Shown piece after piece: positions 44,752-53,051 of a DNA stretch of 64,000 nt; positions within the stretch are counted from its first letter, which is position 1, and each line of letters starts with the position of its first letter. The notes under the pieces are model-generated. The model was not told where the DNA came from and did not search any database. It saw nothing but the letters and a program-made list of their open reading frames with translations. Location of the stretch: assembly GCA_017441605.1 (NCBI GenBank), contig JAFRXD010000049.1, forward strand, positions 1 through 64,000, read 5' to 3'. A program made the position numbers and the translations under genes. This stretch comes from Thermoguttaceae bacterium. GTDB lineage: Bacteria; Planctomycetota; Planctomycetia; Pirellulales; Thermoguttaceae.

Positions 44752-46578
44752 ATGCGCATTTCCAGAAGAACGTTTATCGCTTCGACCGCCCTTCTTTCGC
44801 TGACTCGTCCCGATTTGCTCGCGCAAAGCGGCGCCAACCTCTGGGCGGAAGAACTTGCTAAAGCCCCCTTCGATCGCGCGAAACTCGCGTTCGCCGCTTC
44901 CAACGACGTCGGGTTCGCGGGATACTTTGGAACGCGTTATAAGCAGTCTCTCGACCGTCTTTGCGCTCGCCCGATCGACAACGCGCCATTCGTCTTGGAC
45001 GACGTGAATTTCAATCAAAAGAGGCGATTTTACAACTACAGCGGCGATATTTCCGGACGCTACATTGAGGTCGCGTCGCTAACGTCGACAAAAGAAAAAC
45101 CTACGACCCCCATCTTGCCTCAAATCGTCGACGAGATCGTTCAATATCAAAAACCGGACGGCCATTTCGGACGCGAAGTCGACTGGAACAAACCGATCGA
45201 CGTCGCGGGATCGACCGACCAATCCCTGGAAATGCCGATTCTTTGGGGCAACGGTCGTCTTATGCTCGGGCTCTTTGCCGCGTACGAGCGCTTTGGAAAT
45301 GAAAAAGCTCTCGAAGCCGCAAAAAAGATGGCTGATTTTTACGTCAATATCGTCGTCAAACGGTTCTGCGATCCAGCTCGAATGGACGAATACGAACAAA
45401 AAGCGAAAGGTTACGCCGCCGCTTACGTTACCTGCGTCTTTCACGGTATCGAAGGACTCGTTCGCGCTTATCGAATTACCGGCGAAAAGAAGTACCTCGA
45501 CTGCGCGATTGAAATGGCGGACTTCCACGAACATTTCGACACGTTGCCGGTCGGACATAGCCATGGAAGTATCAGCGCGCACGAAGCCCTCGTTATGCTC
45601 TACGAGGAAACCAACGATAAAAAATATCTCGATCGCGTTGTGAAGCGCTGGAACGACGCCGTTTCCCAAGGATTCGTCAACCCGAGCGGAGGCGTTTGCG
45701 AGAACTACATCGTCGAAGGGCACAGCGACGAGGGATGCTCGGAGGCCGACTGGCTCAGGATTTGCCTGATGATATGGCGCAACGTCGGCGAAACGAAATA
45801 CCTCGACTTCGCCGAGAGAATGCTGTATAACGAGTATCAGATGAACCAATGGCGAACGGGCGGGTTCGGGCATCGCTATATGATCTCCGACGCCCAAGGT
45901 TGTTTCGCTTGGGGCGAGCGATACGCGGAGTCTTATTGGTGCTGCAGTTATCACGGACCGCTAGGGTATTACGAATTAAAAGAATTCCTCGCCGTAGGCG
46001 CGGTCAATTCCGATTCGGACGTCGATACGATATACTACAATTTCCCGCTGGAATTTACGACTCCGCTCGTTCTGCGCGGCGCCAAGTGGCAGATTATGTC
46101 GAGACAAGTCGCGCCCGACGCGAGCGCTCCAATCAAAACGGTCGCCACTATTGCGGGCCCGGCGGGCGCGCCCGTCAAATTCGCGATTCGCGTCCCCGAT
46201 TGGGCGCAACGCGTTGAAATCGAGCGCGACGGTGAAAAAGTCGAAGCCCCGACGAGCGGCGGTTACGCGATCGTCGACGCCAAGGTCGGAGACGAGCTCG
46301 CTATCTCCTACGCGGCTGTTCCGATCCTCGAGGATCGGCGCTTCCGCAGAATTGACCCTCCGAAGAGCGGAACCAAAATCGACGGTTGCGTTTTGCGCTA
46401 CGGTCCGAACCTTCTTGCGGCAAAATCGAACGACGTCTCGAAAATCGACGGCTTGAGAATTAAGCTCGACGAAAACGGAGTCGTTCAGATTCCCGATTCG
46501 CTCGTTACAGTCGCCGATATGTCGGAGGACGACCGTTGCGGCGCCCACGCCTTTGTCTTCAACGTTTCCGCCGAATAA
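44752..46578 (+). CDS. Secreted GH127-like glycoside hydrolase (beta-L-arabinofuranosidase type) with RR leader
   Basis: The 608-residue product starts with the leader RISRRTFIASTALLSL. The (alpha/alpha)6 barrel follows: YDGALEA-like GNGRLMLGLFAAYERFG, GHSHGSISAHEALVMLYEETNDKKYL, and the zinc-cysteine site of GH127. That site shows as E-x-C in HSDEGCSEADW and the paired cysteines in SYWCCSYHG, which in characterised GH127 enzymes hold the nucleophilic cysteine. The C-terminal beta-sandwich runs from AKWQIMSRQV to VRVPDWAQRVEIE. It probably cleaves L-arabinofuranose-containing glycans. The ribosome site is weak. A hairpin follows the stop. Confidence 0.85.
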   Translation: MRISRRTFIASTALLSLTRPDLLAQSGANLWAEELAKAPFDRAKLAFAASNDVGFAGYFGTRYKQSLDRLCARPIDNAPFVLDDVNFNQKRRFYNYSGDISGRYIEVASLTSTKEKPTTPILPQIVDEIVQYQKPDGHFGREVDWNKPIDVAGSTDQSLEMPILWGNGRLMLGLFAAYERFGNEKALEAAKKMADFYVNIVVKRFCDPARMDEYEQKAKGYAAAYVTCVFHGIEGLVRAYRITGEKKYLDCAIEMADFHEHFDTLPVGHSHGSISAHEALVMLYEETNDKKYLDRVVKRWNDAVSQGFVNPSGGVCENYIVEGHSDEGCSEADWLRICLMIWRNVGETKYLDFAERMLYNEYQMNQWRTGGFGHRYMISDAQGCFAWGERYAESYWCCSYHGPLGYYELKEFLAVGAVNSDSDVDTIYYNFPLEFTTPLVLRGAKWQIMSRQVAPDASAPIKTVATIAGPAGAPVKFAIRVPDWAQRVEIERDGEKVEAPTSGGYAIVDAKVGDELAISYAAVPILEDRRFRRIDPPKSGTKIDGCVLRYGPNLLAAKSNDVSKIDGLRIKLDENGVVQIPDSLVTVADMSEDDRCGAHAFVFNVSAE

Positions 46579-46591
46579 CGACGGGACCCGC

Positions 46592-46645
46592 GAGAGCGCT
46601 CGATAAGGTTCCCGAGACCGTCTCGAGCGCTCTCTTGACGTTTTT
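46592..46645 (+). terminator. Terminator-like hairpin after the GH127-like gene
   Basis: GAGAGCGCTCGA (46592-46603) pairs perfectly with TCGAGCGCTCTC (46623-46634) around a 19-base loop, followed after TTGACG by TTTTT. The T-run is a few bases from the stem, so efficiency may be moderate. Confidence 0.65.
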
Positions 46646-46701
46646 CTCGACTTGGCGACGACGACCTTGCGATCCCGTCGCTCTTTTACGAAAGAATAGC
46701 C

Positions 46702-47715
46702 ATGCCGCTCGACTCGGTCGACGTTTCTCCCGTCAGAATACTCGCTTTCGGCGAACTGCTCTGGGACATGCTCCCTTCGGGAAAAAAACTTGGCGGCGCG
46801 CCCGTCAACTTTCTGTACCACGCCAAAACGCTGGGCGCCGACGTTCGAGCGCTAACGCGCGTTGGAGCCGACCCGTTGGGAGACGAGATTCTCGCAAGTC
46901 TCGACGCGCTCGGCGTCCCGAGAGATATGATTCAAATTTCTCGGACGGCTCCGACGGGAACGGTCGACGTTAAACTCGACTCGAACGGGTCGCCAACTTA
47001 CGCTATCGTTCAAAACGTCGCTTGGGACGAAATCGAAGTCGACGAGTCCGTCCTCGAACAAACGATTCGTTTCCTAACCGGATCGCGAGAACTTTCGGCG
47101 TTTTACTACGGCAGTCTAGCGCTGCGCTCGAGCGAGAACCGGGCGGGAATCGAGCGAATCTTTGAAGCCCTGCCCAACGGCGTCGCGCGGGTTTGCGATT
47201 TGAATCTGCGCGCTCCGTTCTACGATAAACGGACGATCGAATTTGCCCTAAACAACGCGAACGTTTTCAAATTGAACGACGTAGAGGCGGTCGTTCTCGA
47301 CGAAATGTTTTCGGATCGAGCGCCGCGAGCGCTCGCGGATCTTGCGGACGGGAACGGCTCGTTGGGAGCCGCGTTGCGAGCGGATCTTCCTAGCGCGCAA
47401 AGACTTGTCGCGAACTGGGCTTCAAATTTATTGGCGGAATTCAATCTTCAATCGCTCGTTGTTACCTGCGGGGAGGAGGGAGCGTTTCTTTTCGACCGCG
47501 AAGGATTCGATCGCGCGCCGTCGCCGAAGGTTGCGGTGAAAGACACGGTCGGAGCCGGAGACTCGTTCTCCGCCGTTTGCGTTGTCGGGCTTTTGATGGG
47601 TCGATCGAGGGAACAGATTTTGGAAGAGGCGGCTCGACGCGCGGCTTACGTCTGTTCGCAAGACGGGGGAACCCCTCCGATTCCCGATGAATTAACTCGC
47701 CCGTTTATGGGATAA
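46702..47715 (+). CDS. PfkB family carbohydrate kinase (fructokinase-like)
   Basis: A cytoplasmic ribokinase-fold sugar kinase of 337 residues. It opens ILAFGELLWDMLPSGKKLGGAPVNFLYHAKTLG (sugar-binding G-G-A-P-x-N), then RVGADPLGDEIL. The C-terminal PfkB signature DTVGAGDSFSAVC holds the catalytic Asp, and the ATP-binding VTCGEEGAFLF lies before it. The form is closest to bacterial fructokinases, but other sugars are possible. It is the first of four same-strand genes with gaps of about 40, 45 and 60 bases. Confidence 0.88.
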   Translation: MPLDSVDVSPVRILAFGELLWDMLPSGKKLGGAPVNFLYHAKTLGADVRALTRVGADPLGDEILASLDALGVPRDMIQISRTAPTGTVDVKLDSNGSPTYAIVQNVAWDEIEVDESVLEQTIRFLTGSRELSAFYYGSLALRSSENRAGIERIFEALPNGVARVCDLNLRAPFYDKRTIEFALNNANVFKLNDVEAVVLDEMFSDRAPRALADLADGNGSLGAALRADLPSAQRLVANWASNLLAEFNLQSLVVTCGEEGAFLFDREGFDRAPSPKVAVKDTVGAGDSFSAVCVVGLLMGRSREQILEEAARRAAYVCSQDGGTPPIPDELTRPFMG

Positions 47716-47754
47716 TCCTTCCCGTTTAAGCGAATTGAACCGCGGTAGAAGAAG

Positions 47755-49221
47755 ATGTTGAAAACTCCTTTTTTTCTTGGCGCTCTCGCGGCGTCTTTAC
47801 TTTGTTCGAGCGTTTCGGTAGCGTTCTCGGCAACGAGACCAAACGACGATAGTAGTCGGATTTCTTCGGAGATCGACGCCGCCTACGACCAAGCGCGATC
47901 CATTTCCGTCGCGTTTCATCAAGCCGCTCAGAAGGCGCTTCCCGCCTCCGTTAAGATCGTCGTTAAAAGAGGGGCGACCGCCGCGCGCTCGGGAAAATCG
48001 AAATTGCCGTTGGCGGAACTTCTACCCGATCTCGAAGACAAAGACTTGATCGAGGGCGCGGGTTCGGGATTTGTCGTGGATCCTAGCGGGGTGATCGTTA
48101 CGAATTGCCACGTCGTCGAAGAGTTCGAGGTCGGCAAATCAATCACCGTCGAATTGAACGACGGTAGGCGATTTCAAGCGAAAAAAATCGTAAAGGACGA
48201 GAAGGCGGACGTGGCGGTCGTAATGATCGACGCGCAAGAGCGCCTCCCTTTTTTGACGTTTGCGGACAGCGACTCGGTCGAAATTGGGGACTGGGTGCTC
48301 GCGGTCGGAAATCCCTTTATGCTCGGCTCGTCGGTAAGCGCGGGAATAATCAGCGCTAAGGAGCGTTTTCGCGACTCTAAGTTGTTCCTGCAGACGGACG
48401 CGGCGGTCAATCCGGGAAACAGCGGCGGGCCGCTGATCAACTTGCGAGGGGAGGTTGTGGGGATCAATACCGCGATCGCGTCTCTAAGCGGCGGATACCA
48501 AGGCGTGGGGTTCGCGATTCCCGCCAATGTGGCGCAATGGGTCGCTAAGCAACTTTACGAAAAAGGAAAAGTCGAACGCGCGTTTCTCGGCGCTCCGATT
48601 TCCGAGATCGAGTACAACGAGGCTCGCCGTCTTAATCTTCCGACAATGGTCGGAACGCGAGCGGGAGCGCCGTATAGGGACTCTCCGGCGGCGAAAGCGG
48701 GTTTGCGCGCGGGGGACATTCTCCTCTCGCTGGACGACCGACCAATCGAGTCGGCGCAAGCGTTCGAGGCGATCGTCGAGCGAGCGGACGTTACGCGCGA
48801 CTATAAACTAAAAGCGCTGCGCAACAACGCCACGATCGAATTGACGATTCGGTTCGAGATTAAACCGGACGGATACGTCGGGGTTCCGGTCGCGGAAAAG
48901 TTGGTCAATAGAGGCGCCCACAAGATGGACAAAGAGTGGGGCCTGATGATCGTGCAATCGACTCCTGAATCGGCGTCTAGAGTCGGAGCGGACGGGCGCG
49001 AAGGGATCATTGCCCTGAACGTAACGCCAGGGGGCGCGGCTTACCGCGCGGGGTTGCGCAACGGGGCGTTTATCGTAAAAATGAACGGAAAAGAGATTCG
49101 GACGCTTGACGACTACGATTCCGCAAAAACTAGCGGGGACGCGGTCGAGGTAGAGGTCGAATTTTTGCAGAAGAACGAAACCAAAACGACTCGACTTCCG
49201 GTTAAGAAGATTTCCCAATAG
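47755..49221 (+). CDS. HtrA/DegP-type periplasmic serine protease with two PDZ domains
   Basis: The 488-residue product has a signal peptide (KTPFFLGALAASLLCSSVSVAFS). The chymotrypsin-fold protease shows the triad H119 (TNCHVVEE), D152 (KADVAVVMID) and S223 (NPGNSGGPL). Two PDZ domains follow, at about 280-375 (RAFLGAPISEIE ... AGLRAGDILLSLDD) and 390-480 (GIIALNVTPGGAAYRAGLRNGAFIVKMNG). It would degrade or refold damaged envelope proteins. Spacing suggests co-transcription with the kinase upstream and the DUF1080 gene downstream. Confidence 0.92.
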   Translation: MLKTPFFLGALAASLLCSSVSVAFSATRPNDDSSRISSEIDAAYDQARSISVAFHQAAQKALPASVKIVVKRGATAARSGKSKLPLAELLPDLEDKDLIEGAGSGFVVDPSGVIVTNCHVVEEFEVGKSITVELNDGRRFQAKKIVKDEKADVAVVMIDAQERLPFLTFADSDSVEIGDWVLAVGNPFMLGSSVSAGIISAKERFRDSKLFLQTDAAVNPGNSGGPLINLRGEVVGINTAIASLSGGYQGVGFAIPANVAQWVAKQLYEKGKVERAFLGAPISEIEYNEARRLNLPTMVGTRAGAPYRDSPAAKAGLRAGDILLSLDDRPIESAQAFEAIVERADVTRDYKLKALRNNATIELTIRFEIKPDGYVGVPVAEKLVNRGAHKMDKEWGLMIVQSTPESASRVGADGREGIIALNVTPGGAAYRAGLRNGAFIVKMNGKEIRTLDDYDSAKTSGDAVEVEVEFLQKNETKTTRLPVKKISQ

Positions 49222-49266
49222 GAAACGAGAATCGGGAGTCGCTCCCCAAGCCAACGCGAGATTTCA

Positions 49267-50001
49267 ATGAAAATGATCGTTATGTCAAAAGCCGTCGCGA
49301 TTTCCGCGGCGCTCGTCGTTTGCGGCGCTTTCGCGGCCGCGGTTCGCGCCGATTCCCCAACGCCGCCTCCGACGAAAGAAGCGCCGGAGGGGTTCGTTTC
49401 GCTCTTCGACGGAAAGACGTTGGACGGCTGGGAGGGAGATCCTCAATTCTGGTCGGTCGAGAACGGTTGCGTTACCGGTCGCTCAAGCGAGGAACACAAG
49501 GTTCCCTACAGTACGTTCCTTGTTTGGAAGGGAAAGCCGGTCGGCGATTTTACGTTGCTGGCGGACTTCTATATCGCGCCGGGCGGGAATTCGGGAATCG
49601 AGTACCGCGCTTGGAAAGACGAATCGCGAGACAACGGGCTCAACGGATATCAAGCGGATATTTGCCCCGGCGATATTATGGGGATACTCTACGGCGAGGC
49701 GCTCGGAGAAATTATCGCTTGGCGCGGCGAGTCGGCAAAATTCGACGCGGACGGCAATAAGACGATCAAGCGATTCGGCGACGCGCAGGAGATCGCCAAG
49801 TCGATCAAGATGGACAGTTGGAACACTTATCGCGTGGAAGCGCGCGGAAATCGTTTCGAGGAGTACATTAACGACGTCAAGACTTCGGAGCTCGTCGACG
49901 AGCGCCCGAACGCGCCGAAAGAGGGAATCTTTGGGCTACAAATTCATCCGGGGCCGCCGTCTTTCTTCCAGTACAAAAACATCTTCTTGAAGACGTATTA
50001 A
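49267..50001 (+). CDS. Secreted DUF1080 (3-keto-disaccharide hydrolase-like) protein
   Basis: A 244-residue protein with a signal peptide (SKAVAISAALVVCGAFAAAVRAD) and one DUF1080 beta-sandwich. It shows FVSLFDGKTLDGWEG, FWSVENGCVTGRSS, FYIAPGGNSGIEYRAW, NGYQADICPGD, MGILYGEALGEIIAWRG, WNTYRVEARGN and EGIFGLQIHPGPPSFFQYKNI. DUF1080 members have been shown to cleave 3-keto-glucosides, and the lectin-like fold binds sugars. The gene lies 60 bases before a Tat-type Gfo/Idh/MocA oxidoreductase, the expected producer of 3-keto sugars. The start could also be Met6. Confidence 0.9.
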   Translation: MKMIVMSKAVAISAALVVCGAFAAAVRADSPTPPPTKEAPEGFVSLFDGKTLDGWEGDPQFWSVENGCVTGRSSEEHKVPYSTFLVWKGKPVGDFTLLADFYIAPGGNSGIEYRAWKDESRDNGLNGYQADICPGDIMGILYGEALGEIIAWRGESAKFDADGNKTIKRFGDAQEIAKSIKMDSWNTYRVEARGNRFEEYINDVKTSELVDERPNAPKEGIFGLQIHPGPPSFFQYKNIFLKTY

Positions 50002-50061
50002 TCGAGGGCGATTAAAGAATCGCCGGTTATTATTTCCATTTTGCAGAAGGAAATCGACGCT

Positions 50062-51426
50062 ATGACACTCACTAGAAGAACGCTTTTGAAAACGGCTTTG
50101 GTCGCCTCTCCGATGTTGGTCGCCGCGAAAGCGCTAGGCCTGGACGGAGAAACCGCCCCTAGCGAAAAAGTGCGGATCGGCGTGGTCGGTCTCGGCGGTC
50201 GCGGGACGTACATCGCTACGATCGTTCAACAAGCGAAGGACTGCGAGCTTGTCGCTGTCAGCGATATTTTCAAGCCTCGCTTGGACTCGTACCTCAAAGA
50301 TCGCTCCGATTGGCTCAAACCTTACGACGATTTCCGAAAGATGATCGAAACGGAGAAGTTGGACGGGGTTTGTTGCGAGACGGCGACTCACCAACGCGCT
50401 TGGGTTGCGATTAACGCGATGCTCTGCGGCGCTAACGTCTATATCGAGAAGCCGATGGCTCTAACGATCAAAGAAGGTCGGGCCATGGCGGACGCGGCGA
50501 AGAAGCTGGGTAAAGTAACGCAAGTCGGAACGCAACAGCGGTCGCTTCCGCTTTGCCGCTGGGCGTGCGAACAGGTCGCGAACGGAGCGCTCGGGAAAGT
50601 TAAAGTCGTTCAGGTTCCGAATTTTGTCGGTCCGAACGTCTTCCCGGACGACGATCCGAAATATTTCCTCGATCCGAAAGATTGCGAGCCTTGGTGGGAC
50701 ACTTGGACGAACCAGGCGAAGTTGCGCAAATGTTTTCCGGAAATTCAATACAGCTGGAGCAACTGGGGCGACTACGACGCGGGCGGGCTTTGCTTCGGCG
50801 TCTCCGGCTGGGGAACGCACTCGTTCGATCAAATGCAGATGGCGATCGGAACGAGCCTCACGGGACCGGCGCAAATTATCCTCGAAGAGGAATGCTCCAT
50901 TCAGGATTCGGGCAAGTTCACCAATCGTCCCTACTCCGAAGAGGAAACGGGCGCCGAGTACTATTCGATGGCGAAAGTTCGCGGTCCGCGCGCAAAGATG
51001 AAGATGTTGTTCCCAAACGGGGTCGAGGCGCGTTTCGATCTGGACGGCGACCGCGGACCGGGCTTGGGTTGCATCGTTACGGGGGAAAAGGGCAAATTGG
51101 AAATCAATCGACACAAGATCTCCTCGAATCCGAAAGAGATCGCGGCGTCGCTACCCGAGGAAGCGAAAAACACTCGCGACGAGACGGTTTATCATATCGA
51201 GAACTGGGCGGAGTGCATTAAGACCAAACAGAAGTGCAACGCCGACGTCGAAATCGGACAACGGTCGACGACGATTTGCGAATTGGTCAATATCGTCCGC
51301 GCGACGGCGCCGGTCGGGAAAGTGATCTACTGGAACGCCGAAAAAGAAGAGTTCGACAATCTGCCCGAAGGGAACGCGCGACTGGCTCGTCCGCGCCGCG
51401 AAGGCTGGGAATTGCCGACGGTTTGA
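50062..51426 (+). CDS. Tat-exported Gfo/Idh/MocA family oxidoreductase paired with DUF1080
   Basis: A 454-residue oxidoreductase. ATG 50062 follows an AGAAGGA site and gives the leader LTRRTLLKTALVASPMLVAAKALG. The nucleotide-binding fold is VRIGVVGLGGRGTYIATIV with VAVSDIF, then YIEKPMA with the conserved E-K-P lysine, and VGTQQRSLPLCRWACEQVANGALGKV. The substrate-side domain includes SWSNWGDYDAGGLCFGVSGWGTHSFDQMQMAIG with the conserved Asp and His of the family. Substrate specificity is not readable. It is the last gene of the unit; a strong terminator follows. Confidence 0.9.
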   Translation: MTLTRRTLLKTALVASPMLVAAKALGLDGETAPSEKVRIGVVGLGGRGTYIATIVQQAKDCELVAVSDIFKPRLDSYLKDRSDWLKPYDDFRKMIETEKLDGVCCETATHQRAWVAINAMLCGANVYIEKPMALTIKEGRAMADAAKKLGKVTQVGTQQRSLPLCRWACEQVANGALGKVKVVQVPNFVGPNVFPDDDPKYFLDPKDCEPWWDTWTNQAKLRKCFPEIQYSWSNWGDYDAGGLCFGVSGWGTHSFDQMQMAIGTSLTGPAQIILEEECSIQDSGKFTNRPYSEEETGAEYYSMAKVRGPRAKMKMLFPNGVEARFDLDGDRGPGLGCIVTGEKGKLEINRHKISSNPKEIAASLPEEAKNTRDETVYHIENWAECIKTKQKCNADVEIGQRSTTICELVNIVRATAPVGKVIYWNAEKEEFDNLPEGNARLARPRREGWELPTV

Positions 51427-51463
51427 TTTGTCCGGATTTAAACGGGTTCGTTTACATCGCGAG

Positions 51464-51504
51464 CCGAGCGAGCGGAGCAAAAAAGCGCCGCCGCTCGGTT
51501 TTTT
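51464..51504 (+). terminator. Rho-independent terminator after the oxidoreductase gene
   Basis: CCGAGCG (51464-51470) pairs with CGCTCGG (51492-51498), with extra internal GC pairing in the loop, followed by TTTTTT (51499-51504). Confidence 0.82.
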
Positions 51505-51567
51505 CGTTATAATCGATTTCCTTTCTCGTTAAAATCGTCCCTGGAAACTTCTTCTGGTTCAAAAAAC

Positions 51568-51595
51568 TTGACGATTTGGCGCCTCGCCCTATAAT
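51568..51595 (+). promoter_or_regulatory. Strong sigma-70 type promoter for the aldolase-like gene
   Basis: TTGACG (51568-51573), 16 bases, then a perfect TATAAT (51590-51595), about 90 bases before the ATG at 51686. Confidence 0.72.
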
Positions 51596-51685
51596 TAAGA
51601 GGGTCGAGGAAACTCGACGCGAGCGCGCCGCGAGTCGCGGCGTCGCGACCAAATCACCCCATCGCTCGGAACGAAGAAGTTTACT

Positions 51686-52950
51686 ATGGAAAAATCGCTT
51701 GATCGCAAGCTGGCGCGGATTCTTCAAGATCGGAGTTGCAACGATTTCATTTTGGCGGACGCCAAAGACGGCGACATGGCGTACGGTCTCTCGGCGCCGG
51801 GCGAGAGCCCCGAGAACTATTCTTCCGAGTTCAAATTCAAGACGCTCGACGAATATCGTCAACAGATTCGCGAAGTTATCAAGCAAGGGTTGGTCGACAT
51901 CGTTTTGATGAGCGCGAGCACGAACGAGGTTCTCACGCTCAAGGAGGGGCTTTTCGAGAACACCGCGATTACTCCGGCGATTCGCGCGAACGACGCTTCG
52001 GACATTTGGCTCGCGGGAGCGGGGGCGGTTTACGGATCGGTTCCTTCGCGCCCGTTCCGAACGGCGGAGTTGGACCACGCGCTGTGCGGGCACGCGAATT
52101 GCTCGAAAGCGGAAATCGCGGCGAAAAGGGCGCGGATCTCGGGTTGTACTCGATCACGTTCAACAACGATCTCGATCGCGACTACGAAGCGCTGACCGCG
52201 TACAAGGAATTCCGAATCGAAGCGGAACGCAAGGGATTCCGACATTTTCTCGAAGTCTTTAGCCCGAACGCGCTGGTCAATCCGGTGGAGGACGTTCCGA
52301 AGTTCGTGAGCGACCACATCGTTCGCGCGCTTGCGGGAGTCGCGTCGCCGGGTCGACCGATCTTCTTGAAAATTCCGTATTACGGACCGAAGGCGATGGA
52401 ATCGCTGGTTCGGTACGATTCCTCGTTGGTCGTCGGGATTCTCGGGGGTAGCGCGGGGACGACGCTCGACGCGTTCCAAATGTTGTACGACGCTAAGAAA
52501 TACGGAGCGCGCGTGGCGCTTTACGGGCGCAAGATCAACAACGCGGAACACCAGCTCAAGTTCATTACCTATTTGCGCGCGGTGGCGGACGGTCAAATGT
52601 GGCCGATGGAAGCGGTCAGGGCGTACCGGGGCGACTTGGAAAAACTCGGAATCAAACCGAAACGATCGCTCGAAGACGACCTCAAGACGACGGTTACCTC
52701 GCTGAGCTACAACAATACGAGCTCGGTTTCGATGACGGGCGCCGACAAATCGGAAGCTCCGAAAGAGACCAAGGCGAGCGCCGCGCTCGCCTCGGCGCAA
52801 GCGAAGAAATTCTTCCAGAGAAATTATTTCAAAGACGCGGAAGAAGAGACGGAAAAGAAAACGACGTTCAACAATCGCCCGGACTTTTCCAAGATGACGC
52901 AACAAGAGAAGCTACAATGGAACTTGGAGCGGATTCGCCGCTCGATGTAG
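51686..52950 (+). pseudogene. Aldolase-like TIM-barrel protein, broken by one frameshift at ~52124-52130
   Basis: Two frames make one protein of ~420 residues. The first (51686 onward) reads EKSLDRKLARILQDRSCNDFILADAKDGDMAYG, then SASTNEVLTLKEGLF and RPFRTAELDHALCGHANCSKAEIAAK. The rest continues in the -1 frame from GADLGLYSITFNNDLDRDYEAL to the stop at 52950. The crossing point is the run AAAAGGG at 52124-52130. One missing A (or G) there restores ...AAKKGADLGLY..., so a single-base deletion explains it. The C-terminal half (PIFLKIPYYGPKAM, VVGILGGSAGTTLDAF, ARVALYGRKINNAEHQL) looks like a class I aldolase-type barrel with a lysine after FL. I believe similar proteins occur in planctomycetes, but the function is unknown. 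It may be a sequencing error rather than a true pseudogene, because promoter, terminator and both halves are intact. Confidence 0.8.
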
Positions 52951-52986
52951 TTCCGCGCTCGTCCTCGGGATCCGTTTGTTTTATTC

Positions 52987-53021
52987 GCGCGAATTTGACG
53001 TCGTTAGGTTCGCGCTTTTTT
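52987..53021 (+). terminator. Rho-independent terminator after the aldolase-like gene
   Basis: GCGCGAA (52987-52993) pairs with TTCGCGC (53009-53015), followed by seven T's. It lies about 30 bases before the antiporter ATG. Confidence 0.8.
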
Positions 53022-53051
53022 TCTTAAGGAAAGACCAAGGAGAAATCCGAA

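Noticed and set aside
45079..45954. 291-codon minus-strand frame within the GH127-like gene
   Set aside because: A shadow of the coding strand; the plus-strand protein has the conserved cysteines and signal sequence.
52124..52130. Programmed -1 ribosomal frameshift in the aldolase-like gene
   Set aside because: The slip site does not match the X-XXY-YYZ heptamer in the zero frame, and no downstream pseudoknot is evident; a one-base deletion is simpler.
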